A stretch of 37,782 bases of DNA from Candidatus Coprenecus stercoravium. GTDB lineage: Bacteria; Bacteroidota; Bacteroidia; Bacteroidales; UBA932. Shown here piece by piece: positions 24,852 through 33,546 of this stretch. Under the pieces are notes generated by a model. The model ran no database searches. It was not told where the DNA came from and saw nothing but the letters and a program-made list of their open reading frames with translations. The translations under genes were made by a program, and so were the position numbers. The stretch lies in the NCBI GenBank assembly GCA_019116865.1, contig DXAW01000147.1:1-37782 (forward strand), given 5' to 3'. The stretch's first letter is position 1, and every line of letters begins with the position of its first letter.

Positions 24852-26951
24852 TTACGCCTGTGAATGCGCATTCGTATGTGATAAGTCTATTATATGGTCC
24901 GCAATATTTTCCGCACCGCTGTCGTGTGAGATCAGCACTACTGTTATTCCGTTGGCGCAGAGCATCCTCACTGTGCTCTCCAGCGAGCTTTTCGAATCCG
25001 AATCCAGATTGGAGGCGGCTTCGTCCAGAATAAGCACTCCCGGCCGGCGGTACAGTGCCCGTGCCAGAGCCACTTTTTGCCGTTCTCCTCCGGACAGCCT
25101 GCATGCGTGCTCTCCGGTATGGGCCATGACACCTCCGGGCATGGACTCCAGTGTGCCGGCCAGTCCTGCCATGGCGCATGCAGCCGACACAGCTTTCAGA
25201 TCATAGTCCCGCTCGCCCATGATGATGTTGTCCAGTATGCTGCCGTCGAATATGTCCGGCTTCTGCGGTACTATGGAGATGAACCTTCGCCATTTTTCAG
25301 GCGGGATGACACTGATGTCCACTCCCCCGACGGTGATACGGCCTTTCAGAGGGCTGTAACCGCGCATCAGCAATGCTGCCAGAGTGCTTTTTCCACATCC
25401 GTTCGGGCCTTTAATCAGATTGACGGCTCCGGGATGTATCTCGAAGGACAGGTCGTCGAAAAGTATGTCTCTTCCTGGGAAAGAGAAGCTCAAGTGCCGT
25501 ACCTCTATCTTGTCTCCGGGGCTTGGTTCGTATTGTATGTGCTCTTCGGAGCTGTGTTCGTCCGGCAGGTCGAGTATGTCGAAGATTCTCTCGGCGGAGA
25601 TACGGGCCTCGGCTATTTCCCTGTTGCTGTCGATAAGCATGACTATGGGAGAACTGAAGACGGTGGAGATTGTGTAGAAGGAAATTAGTTCTCCCACAGT
25701 CAGCTCTGAACTCAATACGAAAAATGCTCCGGCTACGAGAGTCACCACGCTTATCATATGCCCTACCGTATCCGAAGCGGCAGAGGCGGCGGATGTGAAT
25801 GCTCCGCCTTTGTAAAGGGCTTCGTTGAGTTGGCGGTACCGGTTTTCTATTCTATGTGCGGCTTCCTTGCCGGAGTTGAAGTATCTTATCGCCCTGGCGC
25901 ACGATATCTGGCCGATATTGGTCTGCTCGAACAAGGCGTTTTTCTCGATGATGTCACGCTGGAGTCTGCGGTTGGCCCTGTCCGACACTTTGTAGATGAT
26001 TACGAAGAGGGGAGTGAGGCATAGTGCGGTCAGTGTGAGCTTCCAGTATAGTGACGCCAGTATTGCCGCCGCACATACGAGGGTGATGATGCTTACGGCC
26101 ATGAGCAGCAGCCTTTCGGTGATGAATGAACGTATCCTGTAGGCATCGGACACCCTTGAGTTGAGTTCTCCGCTGCTCATGGAGTCAAAAAAGGACACGG
26201 GCAGCGAGAACAGCTTGCGGAAATAGCTGATGATGAGTCGTGCGTCTATTTTCAGACTGACTCTCAGCAGCAGTATGGATCTCATATACGAGATGAAACA
26301 GGTGAGGGCGGTGAGGCTCAGCAGTATGACGGTCAGAACGGTCAGCCTGACCGGATCTCCTGACGGGATGACGGAGTCGATGAGCCTCTGCAGGAAGACG
26401 GATATGCTCAGACCGGCCGCTATCAGTGCGGCCGAGCCGGCCAGTACCAGCAGCAGCTCTTTCCGGTAACTTGTCAGAATCTCCTTTAGCCGTGAGCGGA
26501 TGTCGGTCCTGCAGTCGCCTTTGACAAATCCCGGGGACGGAGATGCGGCGACTATATATCCGCTCCATTCCTCCAGAAGGGACTCCAGGCTGAGTCTGTG
26601 CATCTTTCCGTCCTCAGGGTCCATTATCACGGCTAGTCCGGCCTCTGTCTTGTAAAGCACCACGAAATGCAGCCATCCGGTCTTCTTTTCCAGATGCAGT
26701 ATGACCGGCTTGCCTGCCTCCGAGAGATCCTTGGCGTTCTTTTCCTTGGCCTTGAGACCGGCAGAGTCCATCCCGAGCTTGCCGAATGCGTCCACGATGC
26801 CCTGCATGGTGGTTCCGTCGGGGGTGGTACCGCAGGCACTGCGTATTTTTATCATCGGAAGCCTAAGTCCGTAGAATGCGCATACCGATGCTATGCAGGC
26901 GGCTGCGCAGTCGCTCCGGTCGTGTTGTCTGACCTGTATCTCCTTCTTCAT
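24852..26951 (-). CDS. C39-peptidase-containing ABC transporter (PCAT), exports GG-leader peptides
   Basis: 699 residues. Residues 1-125 are a C39 peptidase with the whole catalytic triad: Cys15 in 'QHDRSDCAAACIAS', His95 in 'TGWLHFVVLY', Asp111 in 'VIMDPEDG'. Six membrane helices follow (about 165-435), then the ATPase: Walker A 'GPNGCGKST' (515-523), signature 'LSGGERQKVALARAL' (619-633), Walker B 'VLILDEAASNLD', and switch His676. Such proteins cut the leader after Gly-Gly and export the rest. Start: the frame opens at a TTG at 26966, but the ATG at 26951 is preceded by GGAGGAG and begins at the conserved domain. The two GG-leader genes are directly downstream. A hairpin (24828-24851) follows the stop. 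Confidence 0.95.
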   Translation of the reverse strand: MKKEIQVRQHDRSDCAAACIASVCAFYGLRLPMIKIRSACGTTPDGTTMQGIVDAFGKLGMDSAGLKAKEKNAKDLSEAGKPVILHLEKKTGWLHFVVLYKTEAGLAVIMDPEDGKMHRLSLESLLEEWSGYIVAASPSPGFVKGDCRTDIRSRLKEILTSYRKELLLVLAGSAALIAAGLSISVFLQRLIDSVIPSGDPVRLTVLTVILLSLTALTCFISYMRSILLLRVSLKIDARLIISYFRKLFSLPVSFFDSMSSGELNSRVSDAYRIRSFITERLLLMAVSIITLVCAAAILASLYWKLTLTALCLTPLFVIIYKVSDRANRRLQRDIIEKNALFEQTNIGQISCARAIRYFNSGKEAAHRIENRYRQLNEALYKGGAFTSAASAASDTVGHMISVVTLVAGAFFVLSSELTVGELISFYTISTVFSSPIVMLIDSNREIAEARISAERIFDILDLPDEHSSEEHIQYEPSPGDKIEVRHLSFSFPGRDILFDDLSFEIHPGAVNLIKGPNGCGKSTLAALLMRGYSPLKGRITVGGVDISVIPPEKWRRFISIVPQKPDIFDGSILDNIIMGERDYDLKAVSAACAMAGLAGTLESMPGGVMAHTGEHACRLSGGERQKVALARALYRRPGVLILDEAASNLDSDSKSSLESTVRMLCANGITVVLISHDSGAENIADHIIDLSHTNAHSQA

Positions 26952-26957
26952 ATCTCT

Positions 26958-26965
26958 CTCCTCCA
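26958..26965 (-). promoter_or_regulatory. Strong ribosome binding site before the C39 transporter
   Basis: GGAGGAG-rich stretch about 7 bases before the ATG at 26951, read on the minus strand. Strong Shine-Dalgarno sequences are uncommon in Bacteroidetes; this one decides the start at 26951 against the upstream TTG. Confidence 0.6.
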
Positions 26966-26983
26966 AAATGTTAGTGGAATAGA

Positions 26984-27127
26984 CTATAGCGGAAGCAGCG
27001 GCAGTGCAGATATCAGCAAGGCTGCCGCAGTGGCGGCGGTGTAGGCTGTGATTGTCTTCCGGCTCAGCGGCGGAAGCATTGACTCGGCGGTGAGTCCTAT
27101 TCTCTCTCTCAGATTCGTCTCTTCCAT
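26984..27127 (-). CDS. 47-residue membrane peptide, possible immunity or accessory protein
   Basis: Short gene with ATG at 27127. Charged N-terminus ('MEETNLRERIGLTAESM'), then one hydrophobic helix ('AYTAATAAALLISALPLLPL') running to the C-terminus. It has no double-Gly site, so it is not a third cargo of the same type. It lies 32 bases before the C39 transporter and 101 bases after cvpA on the same strand. Small membrane peptides encoded with two-peptide bacteriocins can be immunity proteins; that role here is inferred from position only. It could also be an unrelated short protein or not expressed. Confidence 0.5.
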   Translation of the reverse strand: MEETNLRERIGLTAESMLPPLSRKTITAYTAATAAALLISALPLLPL

Positions 27128-27228
27128 GACTCCTGTATTTCTTGCTGCAAAGTAGGGAAATTTTTCCCGGATTCCGTTACCACTTCTGACAAAGCCGGCA
27201 GATTTTTGACGTAAGTGGAGAAAATGCT

Positions 27229-27723
27229 CTAGAGCGAGAAGAGCTGCTTGATATAGGGGAAGGCTGCGTCGGATATGGACGTGATTATCTGTACGGACTT
27301 TGACGCATTGAGCTGGTCTGACGGTATGAGGGTGAACCAGGTGCTGTTGACGTAGTCGATGAGTGACAGCAGTACTCCTATGAGCAGAACCGTGGTGGTT
27401 ATGGACAGGAGCATTCCTAGTATCCTGTTGACCCATCCGAGGGTGGTGATTTTGATTATTTTCTCCAACAGTCTTCCCAGAAGCGACATGCAGATGCATA
27501 CGGCGATGATGATGAGGACGAAGGAGATGATCTTGACGATGTTCTCAGGGACGTTTATCCACTGGTTCAGCCAGCTTGCGACGAGTGCTGAGAATCTGCC
27601 GGCCAGGAATATTCCGAGAAAAAGTCCGGCTATGCCTCCGACCTGTCTTACCAGGCCGTCCTTAAGCCCTTTGAATATGGCAAGGGCCAGAAGTATCAGG
27701 ATGATGATGTCAATAACTGTCAT
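27229..27723 (-). CDS. CvpA-family inner-membrane protein
   Basis: 164 residues from the ATG at 27723 (an earlier in-frame start at 27741 adds six residues in the divergent promoter region). It opens 'TVIDIIILILLALAIFKGLKDGLVRQVGGIAGLFLGIFLAG', the CvpA signature of a membrane helix, a 'GLxxGxxRQ' loop and a Gly-rich helix, and has two more helices ('IVKIISFVLIIIAVCICMSLLG', 'ILGMLLSITTTVLLIGVLLSLID'). CvpA in E. coli is linked to colicin V production and envelope stress, but the family is widespread; its position beside a bacteriocin-like locus is suggestive, not proof. It is divergent from ileS with 53 bases between starts. Confidence 0.85.
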   Translation of the reverse strand: MTVIDIIILILLALAIFKGLKDGLVRQVGGIAGLFLGIFLAGRFSALVASWLNQWINVPENIVKIISFVLIIIAVCICMSLLGRLLEKIIKITTLGWVNRILGMLLSITTTVLLIGVLLSLIDYVNSTWFTLIPSDQLNASKSVQIITSISDAAFPYIKQLFSL

Positions 27724-27750
27724 AACGTGCGAATATAGCAATATTTTGCA

Positions 27751-27758
27751 TATATTTG
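27751..27758 (+). promoter_or_regulatory. Likely -7 element of the ileS promoter
   Basis: TATATTTG matches TAnnTTTG and lies 19 bases before the ileS ATG at 27777. No TTTG is found 19-21 bases upstream, so only half of the promoter is recognisable. Confidence 0.5.
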
Positions 27759-27776
27759 CCCATTAAAATTCAGAAT

Positions 27777-30700
27777 ATGTTTAAAGAGTATAAAGGATTG
27801 GATCTGGTAGGTCTCTCCGGTGAGGTTCTGGAGGACTGGAAGAAGAAGGATGTTTTCCATAAGACATTGGAGATGAGGGAGGGCGCTCCTGAGTTTGTAT
27901 TTTTCGAGGGACCTCCTTCCGCTAACGGTATGCCGGGTATCCATCATGTCATGGCCCGCTCCATCAAGGACGTGGTCTGCCGTTACAAGACCCAGTCCGG
28001 CTATCATGTGAGCCGCAAGGCCGGATGGGACACTCACGGTCTGCCCGTGGAGCTGGGAGTCGAGAAGATGCTCGGCATCACCAAGGACGATATAGGCAAG
28101 AAGATATCCGTGGCGGAATACAACTCCATCTGCCGCCGTGAGGTCATGAAATACACCAAGGAATGGGTCAATCTGACCGAACGCATCGGATACTGGGTGG
28201 ATACTGAGAATCCTTACATCACATATGACAACCGCTACATAGAGACGCTGTGGTATCTTCTTAAGGAGATATACAAGAAGGGGCTTCTCTACAAGGGCTA
28301 CTCGATACAGCCTTACTCGCCTGCCGCTGGTACCGGCCTGAGTTCCCACGAGCTGAACCAGCCCGGATGCTACAGGGACGTGAAGGACACTACGGCCGTG
28401 GTGCAGTTCAAGGCGGTCAGGGACGAGGTTTCAGAGCCTTTCTTCCAGAAGGCCGGAAACGACTCGCTTTATTTCATAGCATGGACGACTACCCCGTGGA
28501 CCCTGCCTTCCAATACTGCGCTTTGCGTAGGGCCTGATATTGATTATGTCCTGGTGCGCTCCGCCAATCCCTATACCGGTCAGAGCGGAGTGTATGTCGT
28601 GGCTAAAGTGCTTGTAGGCAGTCATTTCGGAGGCAAGGTGCCGTTCGAGATACTTGACGGAGTCTATAAGGGAAGAGAGCTGGCCGGCATCCGCTATGAA
28701 CAGCTTATCCCCTGGATACGTCCCGACGAGGGAGCGTTCCGTGTGATTACGGGAGACTATGTGACCACAGACGAAGGCACTACCGGTATCGTGCATATTG
28801 CTCCGACATTCGGTGCCGACGATGCCAAGGTCGCCCGTCTGAACGGCATTCCGGCGCTCATGGTGCGTGACGCCGCAGGAGTGATGCAGGCTCAGGTAGA
28901 CCGTACCGGCAAGATGTACCGCATCGAGGACATGGATCCCGAATTTGTCCGTGAGCGTGTCGATGTGAAGCAGTACAGGGAATTTGCAGGCCGCTTCGTC
29001 AAGAATGCCTATGACCCCGAGGCTACGCCCGAGACCCCGACGATAGACGTGGATATATGCGTGATGCTCAAAGGACAGAACAAGGCATTTAAGATAGAGA
29101 AGCACGTGCACTCATATCCTCACTGCTGGAGGACCGACAAGCCTGTACTCTATTATCCCCTCGATTCCTGGTTCATCCGCACTACTGCGGTTCAGGAACA
29201 GATGATCGAGCTGAACAGGACCATTACATGGAAGCCCGCTTCCACCGGCAGCGGACGTTTCGGAAAATGGCTGGAGAATCTGCAGGACTGGAATCTTTCC
29301 CGCAGCCGCTACTGGGGTACGCCGCTGCCTGTATGGAGAACGGAGGATGGAGCCGAGGAGAAGTGCATCGGTTCGGTGGCCGAGCTTTATGCGGAGATAG
29401 ACAAGGCGGTGGCCGCCGGAGTCATGCAGTCCAACCCTCTGGCTGCGGCCGGGTTTGTTCCCGGAGATTATTCAAAAGAGAATTACGACCGCATAGACCT
29501 TCACAGGCCTTATGTGGATGAGATATTCCTGGTGTCCGACAAGGGGCGGAAGATGGTGCGTGAGACGGATCTTATCGATGTGTGGTTTGACTCAGGCTCC
29601 ATGCCTTATGCCCAGGAGGGCCTGCAGGCGCTCGGTACTCCTAAGTTCGGCCAGACAGCCGATTTTATAGCCGAAGGGGTGGACCAGACCCGCGGATGGT
29701 TCTTCACCCTGCACGCTATCCATACGATGATCAGCGGCAGTACGGCATTCAAGACTGTGATATCCAACGGTCTGGTGCTGGACAAGGACGGCAACAAGAT
29801 GAGCAAGCGCCTGGGTAATGCGGTGGATCCGTTCAAGGCTCTGGACAATTACGGCCCTGACGCCCTTCGCTGGTATATGCTCACCAACTCCCAGCCTTGG
29901 GACAATCTCAAGTTTGACGAGGCCGGGGTGGATGAGGTGCGCCGCAAGTTCTTCGGTACCCTGTACAATACCTATTCGTTCTTTGCCCTTTATGCCAATG
30001 TGGACGGATTCGACGGCAGGAATATGCCCTTGGTTCCCGTGGCGCAAAGGCCCGAGATAGACCGCTGGCTGATGTCTCTGCTCAACACCCTGATAAAGAA
30101 TGTTAAGGCATGTTATGAGGATTACGACATCACCGGAGCCGGACGTCTTATTCAGGATTTTGTCTGCGACAATCTCAGCAACTGGTACGTGCGTCTCAAC
30201 CGCAAGCGTTTCTGGGGCGGCAGCATGGATGCCGACAAGATGGCGGCTTATCAGACCCTTTATGCTGCATTGGAGACTGTGGCGGTGCTGGCTGCGCCGA
30301 TCGCTCCTTTCTACATGGACCGTCTGTTCTGTGACCTGAACGCCGGAACATCCAGAAGGGATGTGATTTCCGTCCATATGATGCCGATGCCTAAGTGTGA
30401 CCCCTCGTGCATAGATTCCGAACTGGAGGCCCGTATGGCACTGGCTCAGAAGTCCTCATCGATGGTGCTGGCCCTGCGCCGCAAGGTCAATATCAAAGTG
30501 CGTCAGCCTCTTTCCAGGATGATTATCCCTGTGCTTGACCCGTCGTTCGAGCAGCAGTTTGAGAAAGTACGTCAGATAGTGCTTAACGAGGTCAATGTGA
30601 AAGAGGTGGAATATATTAAGGATACGACAGGCTTGATAACCAAGAGGATAAAGCCCAATTTCAAGACTCTCGGCAAACGTTACGGAAAGCAGATGAAGGA

Positions 30701-31178
30701 GATAGCTTCTTCGTTCGGCACTCTTTCCCAGCAGGATATTGCCGCAGTTGAGCAGGCCGGACTGCAGAACGGAACCTATACGCTGCATCTGCCTTCGGGA
30801 GACGTGGTGCTCGAACCTTCTGATTACGAGATATCGTCCGAGGACATGCCCGGCAGATTAGTAGCTACCGAGGGCAGGCTTACCATTGCGCTGGATATAG
30901 AGGTTACTCCCGAGCTTCGCAACGAGGGTGTGGCCCGTGAGCTGATCAACAGGATTCAGAATCTCCGTAAGGACAGCGGCTTCGAGGTGACAGACAGAAT
31001 TACGGCATATATTCAGAGACTGCCCGAGGTGGAGGAGGCTCTTGCCGGATTCAGGGATTATGTGGCTTCGCAGACTCTGGCCGGAGAGATAGTTCTTGTG
31101 GATGATATTCAGGACGGCACGGATGTCGAATGGCTTGATGACAGCACCATCCGCATGAAACTTCAGGTATTGTCTTGA
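27777..31178 (+). CDS. ileS: Isoleucyl-tRNA synthetase, type 2, with GXHH signature
   Basis: Charges tRNA-Ile. 1133 residues. The ATP-site signature, normally HxGH, reads 'PGIHHVMA' (Gly54-Ile-His-His57): first and third residues are exchanged. The KMSKS loop reads 'GNKMSKRLGN' (674-678). These features and 'KAGWDTHGLPVELGVEK' place it with the eukaryote-like IleRS2 group rather than with E. coli IleRS. The CP1 editing domain has 'WTTTPWTLPSNTALCVGP'. A long C-terminal anticodon-binding region ends in beta strands. The ATG at 27777 is preceded by a TATATTTG box; seven upstream codons are open but lie in the promoter. IleRS2 enzymes tolerate mupirocin, and the GXHH variant is reported as hyper-resistant. 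Confidence 0.95.
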   Translation: MFKEYKGLDLVGLSGEVLEDWKKKDVFHKTLEMREGAPEFVFFEGPPSANGMPGIHHVMARSIKDVVCRYKTQSGYHVSRKAGWDTHGLPVELGVEKMLGITKDDIGKKISVAEYNSICRREVMKYTKEWVNLTERIGYWVDTENPYITYDNRYIETLWYLLKEIYKKGLLYKGYSIQPYSPAAGTGLSSHELNQPGCYRDVKDTTAVVQFKAVRDEVSEPFFQKAGNDSLYFIAWTTTPWTLPSNTALCVGPDIDYVLVRSANPYTGQSGVYVVAKVLVGSHFGGKVPFEILDGVYKGRELAGIRYEQLIPWIRPDEGAFRVITGDYVTTDEGTTGIVHIAPTFGADDAKVARLNGIPALMVRDAAGVMQAQVDRTGKMYRIEDMDPEFVRERVDVKQYREFAGRFVKNAYDPEATPETPTIDVDICVMLKGQNKAFKIEKHVHSYPHCWRTDKPVLYYPLDSWFIRTTAVQEQMIELNRTITWKPASTGSGRFGKWLENLQDWNLSRSRYWGTPLPVWRTEDGAEEKCIGSVAELYAEIDKAVAAGVMQSNPLAAAGFVPGDYSKENYDRIDLHRPYVDEIFLVSDKGRKMVRETDLIDVWFDSGSMPYAQEGLQALGTPKFGQTADFIAEGVDQTRGWFFTLHAIHTMISGSTAFKTVISNGLVLDKDGNKMSKRLGNAVDPFKALDNYGPDALRWYMLTNSQPWDNLKFDEAGVDEVRRKFFGTLYNTYSFFALYANVDGFDGRNMPLVPVAQRPEIDRWLMSLLNTLIKNVKACYEDYDITGAGRLIQDFVCDNLSNWYVRLNRKRFWGGSMDADKMAAYQTLYAALETVAVLAAPIAPFYMDRLFCDLNAGTSRRDVISVHMMPMPKCDPSCIDSELEARMALAQKSSSMVLALRRKVNIKVRQPLSRMIIPVLDPSFEQQFEKVRQIVLNEVNVKEVEYIKDTTGLITKRIKPNFKTLGKRYGKQMKEIASSFGTLSQQDIAAVEQAGLQNGTYTLHLPSGDVVLEPSDYEISSEDMPGRLVATEGRLTIALDIEVTPELRNEGVARELINRIQNLRKDSGFEVTDRITAYIQRLPEVEEALAGFRDYVASQTLAGEIVLVDDIQDGTDVEWLDDSTIRMKLQVLS

Positions 31179-31234
31179 TATTTTCCCAAAAAGTAATTAT
31201 ATTTACATATTGAATTATTTAAAACTTTTCAGCT

Positions 31235-31645
31235 ATGGACGACAACAAGGAAAACAAGAATGAAGTACTCGAGAAGGTACGTTACAGTGATGAGGAACTG
31301 CAGGAATTCAAAGAGATCATTCTGAAGAAGCTTGAAAAGGCAAGGGATGACTACGAACAGCTCAGGTCGGCTATCACACATAGTACCAGCAATGATACAG
31401 AGGACACATCTCCTACATTCAAGGTGCTGGAGGAAGGCGCTTCGGCTTTGTCCAAGGAGGAGGCCGGACAGCTTGCCCAGAGGCAGCTCAAGTTCATCAA
31501 TTCCCTTGAGGCGGCTCTTGTGCGTATCGAGAACAAGACCTATGGTATATGCCGTGCGACGGGTAAGCTGATACCTAAGGAAAGGCTCAAGCTCGTGCCG
31601 CATGCCACCCTGAGTGTAGAGGCCAAACTTAACTCCAACAAGTAA
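31235..31645 (+). CDS. TraR/DksA-family protein with degenerate zinc finger
   Basis: 136 residues: acidic N-terminus, long coiled coil (about 17-100), then the 'YGICRATGKLIPKERLKLVPHATL' region that in DksA/TraR proteins is a four-Cys zinc finger. Only one of the four Cys is present (Cys106), so zinc binding as in DksA is unlikely. Bacteroidetes homologues commonly share this form. It probably acts on RNA polymerase through the secondary channel, but activity has not been shown for this form. Its TAA stop overlaps the lspA ATG by one base, so translation may be coupled. Confidence 0.85.
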   Translation: MDDNKENKNEVLEKVRYSDEELQEFKEIILKKLEKARDDYEQLRSAITHSTSNDTEDTSPTFKVLEEGASALSKEEAGQLAQRQLKFINSLEAALVRIENKTYGICRATGKLIPKERLKLVPHATLSVEAKLNSNK

Positions 31646-32283
31646 TGAGGCTTTCACGCAGTAAGAAAACCGTATTCATAGTCATTCTTGCTGTAGTGCT
31701 TATTGCCGTTGATCAGTTTGTCAAGATACTGGTCAAGACCAATATGCACCTCGGGGAGTCTATACACGTATTCGGTGACTGGTTCCAGATACTTTTCATA
31801 GAAAATGAGGGCATGGCTTTCGGCATGGCTTTCGGCGGTGATATCGGGAAATATATCCTGACTACTTTCCGCCTGGTGCTTTCAGTCCTGCTGTTTTTCT
31901 ATATCCGTCATCTGCTGTTGAAAAAGGATGCGCCATTGGGAGTCCTGCTTGGACTTACCGCCATCATGATCGGTGCTGTGGGCAATCTTGTCGACTGCAT
32001 GTTCTACGGTCTTATTTTTGAGCCGTCAAGTTACACTCATGTGGCGTCCATGGTTCCGTTCGGGGACGGTTACGGAAAGTTCGGTCTGGGCAAGGTGGTG
32101 GATATGCTGTATTTCCCGCTGATAGATACTACTTGGCCGGACTGGGTTCCCGGCAAGGGCGGCGAATCTCTGGTGTTTTTCCGTCCCGTCTTCAATATAG
32201 CTGACTCGTGCATAACGGTGGGAGCCTTGTATTTGCTGATTTTCAAGTGGAAGTATTTCCAGATACATGATTCTTCCAAATAA
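31645..32283 (+). CDS. lspA: Lipoprotein signal peptidase (signal peptidase II)
   Basis: Cuts the signal peptide from lipid-modified prolipoproteins; the many lipoproteins of this window are its substrates. 212 residues, four membrane helices. Catalytic aspartates: Asp117 in 'GAVGNLVDCMFYG' and Asp187 in 'PVFNIADSCITVG'; 'DQFVKILV' (23-30) and 'IENEGMAFGM' are also conserved. It has the longer loop between helices (about 125-175) that Bacteroidetes enzymes show. It overlaps the upstream gene by one base and is followed after 9 bases by a membrane metallophosphoesterase. Confidence 0.95.
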   Translation: MRLSRSKKTVFIVILAVVLIAVDQFVKILVKTNMHLGESIHVFGDWFQILFIENEGMAFGMAFGGDIGKYILTTFRLVLSVLLFFYIRHLLLKKDAPLGVLLGLTAIMIGAVGNLVDCMFYGLIFEPSSYTHVASMVPFGDGYGKFGLGKVVDMLYFPLIDTTWPDWVPGKGGESLVFFRPVFNIADSCITVGALYLLIFKWKYFQIHDSSK

Positions 32284-32292
32284 CCGTCTCCG

Positions 32293-33546
32293 GTGCACCT
32301 GTTTTATCTGATAGTCTCGCTTCTGGTAATCTTGCCGGACCTGTATATCCGGCTGGTGTGTCTGCGGGGCATAAGTCTCGGCTGGTGGAACCTGCTTTAC
32401 TGGGCTCCTCTGGCCTTCTTTCTTTTTCTGGTGGTGATGTATTTCGCCGGAGGCTCACAGCCTTTCGTGTTTAAGAGCATGGTAGCTTCGATACTGTGCT
32501 TTACTGTGCCGAAGCTGCTGTTTACCATAATGTCCATCTTGTGTCTCGGCGCGGTATACGCCGCCGGCTGTTTCGGGGCGCAGGAGACTGTCAGAAGTGC
32601 CTTGACTGGAGTCTTCAACGCTATCGGCATAGGGCTTGCCGGTTCGTTCCTGATATTGGCTCTTTACGGACTTACGGCTGGAGTGAAACGTTTGGATGTC
32701 CGCGAGGAGGTGTTCGAGTCCGATTCATTACCTGCTTCTTTCGACGGTTACAGGATAGTGCATCTGTCCGACCTGCATGCCAGCTCCTATTCGGCTCCGG
32801 GCATGGTGGAAAGACTTGTGACTACGGTCAATGACCTGGATGCGGATATGATAGCCTTTACCGGCGATCTGGTCAATTCGTCTCCGTCGGAACTGGATGA
32901 GCGGATGATGTCGGCTCTTTCGTCGCTGCGTGCTCATGACGGTGTGTTCGCAGTGGTAGGCAATCACGACTATTGCGAGTATCACGAATATGATACGCCT
33001 GACGGAGCCGCCCGTGCTTTTGCTGAAGTCGTCCGTTGTGAGCGGGCGATGGGATGGAGAGTGCTGATGGATTCCTCGGCGGTGATAACCAGGCCTTCGG
33101 TGTCCGCACCTGATAAGAAGCAGGACAGTATTTATGTTATAGGAGTGGAACACTGCGGCAAACCTCCTTTCGGTAGCCGTGGTGATTTGCAGAAAGCTCT
33201 TTCCGGCGTGCCTCCGGTGTTTTTCTATTCGGATGCGGATTCGGTCCGGTCTTCTTCGCCTTTCAAGATACTTCTGAGCCATGATTCCAGTCACTGGCGC
33301 ATGGAAGTTCTGCCGCATACCGATATTCAGCTCACACTTTCCGGTCATACTCATGCCATGCAGTTCCGCATCGGACGTTTCTCTCCGTCCCGCTGGATGT
33401 ACAGGGAGTGGTATGGTGTCTACCGTGAGGGTGCCCGTATGCTCAATGTCTCGGCGGGTCTCGGCGGCTCATTTCCTTTCCGCATCGGCGCATGGCCCGA
33501 AATCGTCGTCATTACCCTTCATACTCTTTCCGGGCAGGGTAATTAA
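32293..33546 (+). CDS. Membrane metallophosphoesterase
   Basis: 417 residues. Four hydrophobic segments in the first 130 residues, then a calcineurin-like phosphoesterase domain with all metal motifs: 'IVHLSDLHAS', 'AFTGDLVNS', 'VVGNHDYCEY', 'ILLSHDSSHW' and 'TLSGHTHAMQF'. It is YkuE/YaeI-like (UDP-2,3-diacylglucosamine pyrophosphatase-type or cell-envelope phosphatases); the substrate cannot be told from sequence. Start: GTG at 32293, 9 bases after lspA; no ATG precedes the first helix. Last gene of the ileS-side group; the following stretch is AT-richer. Confidence 0.88.
   Translation: MHLFYLIVSLLVILPDLYIRLVCLRGISLGWWNLLYWAPLAFFLFLVVMYFAGGSQPFVFKSMVASILCFTVPKLLFTIMSILCLGAVYAAGCFGAQETVRSALTGVFNAIGIGLAGSFLILALYGLTAGVKRLDVREEVFESDSLPASFDGYRIVHLSDLHASSYSAPGMVERLVTTVNDLDADMIAFTGDLVNSSPSELDERMMSALSSLRAHDGVFAVVGNHDYCEYHEYDTPDGAARAFAEVVRCERAMGWRVLMDSSAVITRPSVSAPDKKQDSIYVIGVEHCGKPPFGSRGDLQKALSGVPPVFFYSDADSVRSSSPFKILLSHDSSHWRMEVLPHTDIQLTLSGHTHAMQFRIGRFSPSRWMYREWYGVYREGARMLNVSAGLGGSFPFRIGAWPEIVVITLHTLSGQGN

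Noticed and set aside
27155-27168. GGGAAA/TTTCCC inverted repeat upstream of the 47-residue gene as an operator, with TACTTTG nearby (27146-27152) as -7 element
   Set aside because: Arms are only 6 bases, the -7 element is one base short of consensus, and no TTTG lies at the right distance; nothing else supports it.
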